Source of the DNA: Alteriqipengyuania flavescens
Lineage (GTDB): Bacteria; Pseudomonadota; Alphaproteobacteria; Sphingomonadales; Sphingomonadaceae
Assembly: GCF_030406725.1 (NCBI RefSeq)
Contig: NZ_CP129107.1
Span: 2,026,501-2,090,500 of the forward strand
Direction: 5' to 3'
DNA length: 64,000 nt
Shown one piece after another: positions 63,172 through 64,000 of this stretch. A program made the position numbers and the translations under genes. Below the pieces are notes generated by a model, which saw only the letters and a list, made by a program, of their open reading frames with translations, was not told where the DNA came from and did no database searches. The stretch's first letter is position 1. Every line of letters begins with the position of its first letter.

Positions 63172-64000
63172 ATGGACAGGACGGGGCAGCAACTGGCGCT
63201 GGCGGTGGTGGTGCCCGTCCTCAACGAGGCGGCAAACGTCGCGCAGTTGCGCACGCGGCTGGCGGCGGCGCTGGCGGAAATCCCGCACGAGGTCATCTTC
63301 GTCGACGACGGATCGACCGACGGGACGCAGGGCGTGGTCGAGGCGCTTGCGCTGGGCGATCCGTCCACGCGGCTGATCCGGCGGCACGGACGGCGCGGGC
63401 TTTCGTCCGCCGTGGTGGAGGGGATGTGCGCCACGGTCGCGCCGGTGGTCGCGGTGATCGACGGCGACTTGCAGCACGACGAGACCATCCTGCCAGCGCT
63501 CTACCGCGCGATTGCCACGGATGGCGCGGAACTGGCGGTCGGCACGCGTTACGGCGCGGGCGGATCGACCGGCGCATGGGACCCGCGCCGCGCCGCTATC
63601 AGCCGCTATGCCACGAGGCTGGCCGCGGTGGTGATGAAGACGCGGCTGTCCGACCCGCTGAGCGGCTTCTTCGCCATCCGCCGCGACGTGCTGCTCGGCC
63701 TGGTGCCGCGCCTGTCACTGGTCGGCTACAAACTGTTGCTCGATATCGTCGCCAGCGCCGGACGGCCGCTGGACCTCGCCGAAGTGCCGTACACATTTGC
63801 CGAACGTAGCGCGGGCGAGAGCAAGCTCGATAGCGCGGTGGCGATGGATTACGTCGAGCTGCTGGTGGAAAAGACCGTCGGCCGGTGGATCCCGGCGAAG
63901 CTGGTGCTGTTCAGCGCGGTCGGATCGACCGGCGTGATCGTCCACATGGCGGTGCTCGCGCTGCTCGGGTTGCTGGGCGCGGATTTCACTGCGGCGCAGG
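63172..64000 (+). CDS. GT2 glycosyltransferase with GtrA-like tail (partial)
   Basis: Open from ATG 63172 to the end of the window (276 codons visible). The GT2 core is that of polyprenol-phosphate mannose/glucose synthases: VVVPVLNEAANV near residue 13, the metal-binding FVDDGSTDGT near 43, VIDGDLQHD near 95, and PLSGFFAIRR near 165. From about residue 235 hydrophobic helices start (LVLFSAVGSTGVIVHMAVLALLG), matching the GtrA flippase domain often fused to such enzymes. It would transfer sugar to undecaprenyl or dolichyl-like phosphate in the membrane. It continues past the window. Confidence 0.87.
   Translation, partial: MDRTGQQLALAVVVPVLNEAANVAQLRTRLAAALAEIPHEVIFVDDGSTDGTQGVVEALALGDPSTRLIRRHGRRGLSSAVVEGMCATVAPVVAVIDGDLQHDETILPALYRAIATDGAELAVGTRYGAGGSTGAWDPRRAAISRYATRLAAVVMKTRLSDPLSGFFAIRRDVLLGLVPRLSLVGYKLLLDIVASAGRPLDLAEVPYTFAERSAGESKLDSAVAMDYVELLVEKTVGRWIPAKLVLFSAVGSTGVIVHMAVLALLGLLGADFTAAQ

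Overview
The window is high-GC chromosomal DNA from an alphaproteobacterium, most likely order Sphingomonadales and plausibly the Erythrobacteraceae. This rests on the ffh-rpsP-rimM-trmD-rplS order, the style of the proteins (M2 and S9 lipoprotein or secreted peptidases, class I PhaC, sphingomonad-type LpxH/glycosyltransferase pair, sdhCDA) and base composition. No database could be searched, so the rank is inference. Most of the window is dense housekeeping sequence with many ATGA, GTGA or TGATG gene overlaps.

Layout. 1-5130: the ffh-rpsP-rimM-trmD-rplS translation operon, interrupted by an antisense thioredoxin-reductase-like gene and carrying two copies of a GC-rich palindromic repeat that are translated inside rimM and trmD; a clear terminator follows rplS. 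5155-13699: S9 peptidase, asd, a lipoprotein, GFA protein, hydrolase, M2 peptidase, then rimB-rimK. 13703-24184: YbaY lipoprotein, LpxH-like phosphoesterase plus glycosyltransferase, amn, rpsF-rpsR-rplI, a DUF808 protein, a muropeptide-recycling pair (Mpl-like ligase and LD-carboxypeptidase), then fabD-fabG. 24398-30648: dnaN, a DUF2855 protein, polyhydroxyalkanoate genes phaZ and phaC, and an FprA-like ferredoxin reductase. 30821-38005: three consecutive large PAS-GGDEF-EAL-PilZ proteins, apparently one tandemly expanded c-di-GMP family.

38104-45118 is the accessory hotspot. After lepA comes a ccdAB toxin-antitoxin pair, then a 204-bp diverged second copy of the lepA 3' end. Next is a visibly lower-GC pair encoding an AAA ATPase and a DUF4276-like protein, followed by an HNH endonuclease with an EVE/PUA-like N-terminus, an orphan terminase-small-subunit-like gene and a broken patatin gene. 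It looks like an integration site carrying a candidate anti-phage cassette. No integrase or transposase is visible. This is the best candidate for an undescribed system in the window.

45126-64000 returns to core genes: proC-proA divergent from proB, with a promoter overlapped by a perfect dyad; a solitary Flp pilin; bamD, recN, a secreted nuclease, ligA; a class-A-beta-lactamase-like protein; an SDR and an FAD-linked oxidase; a deletion scar joining a YCII-like start to an ECF sigma-factor end; a DUF2459 protein; prmA behind a truncated SDR; sdhC-sdhD-sdhA without an adjacent sdhB; a small protein of unknown function; and the start of a GtrA-fused glycosyltransferase. No rRNA, tRNA, CRISPR array or insertion sequence was recognised.
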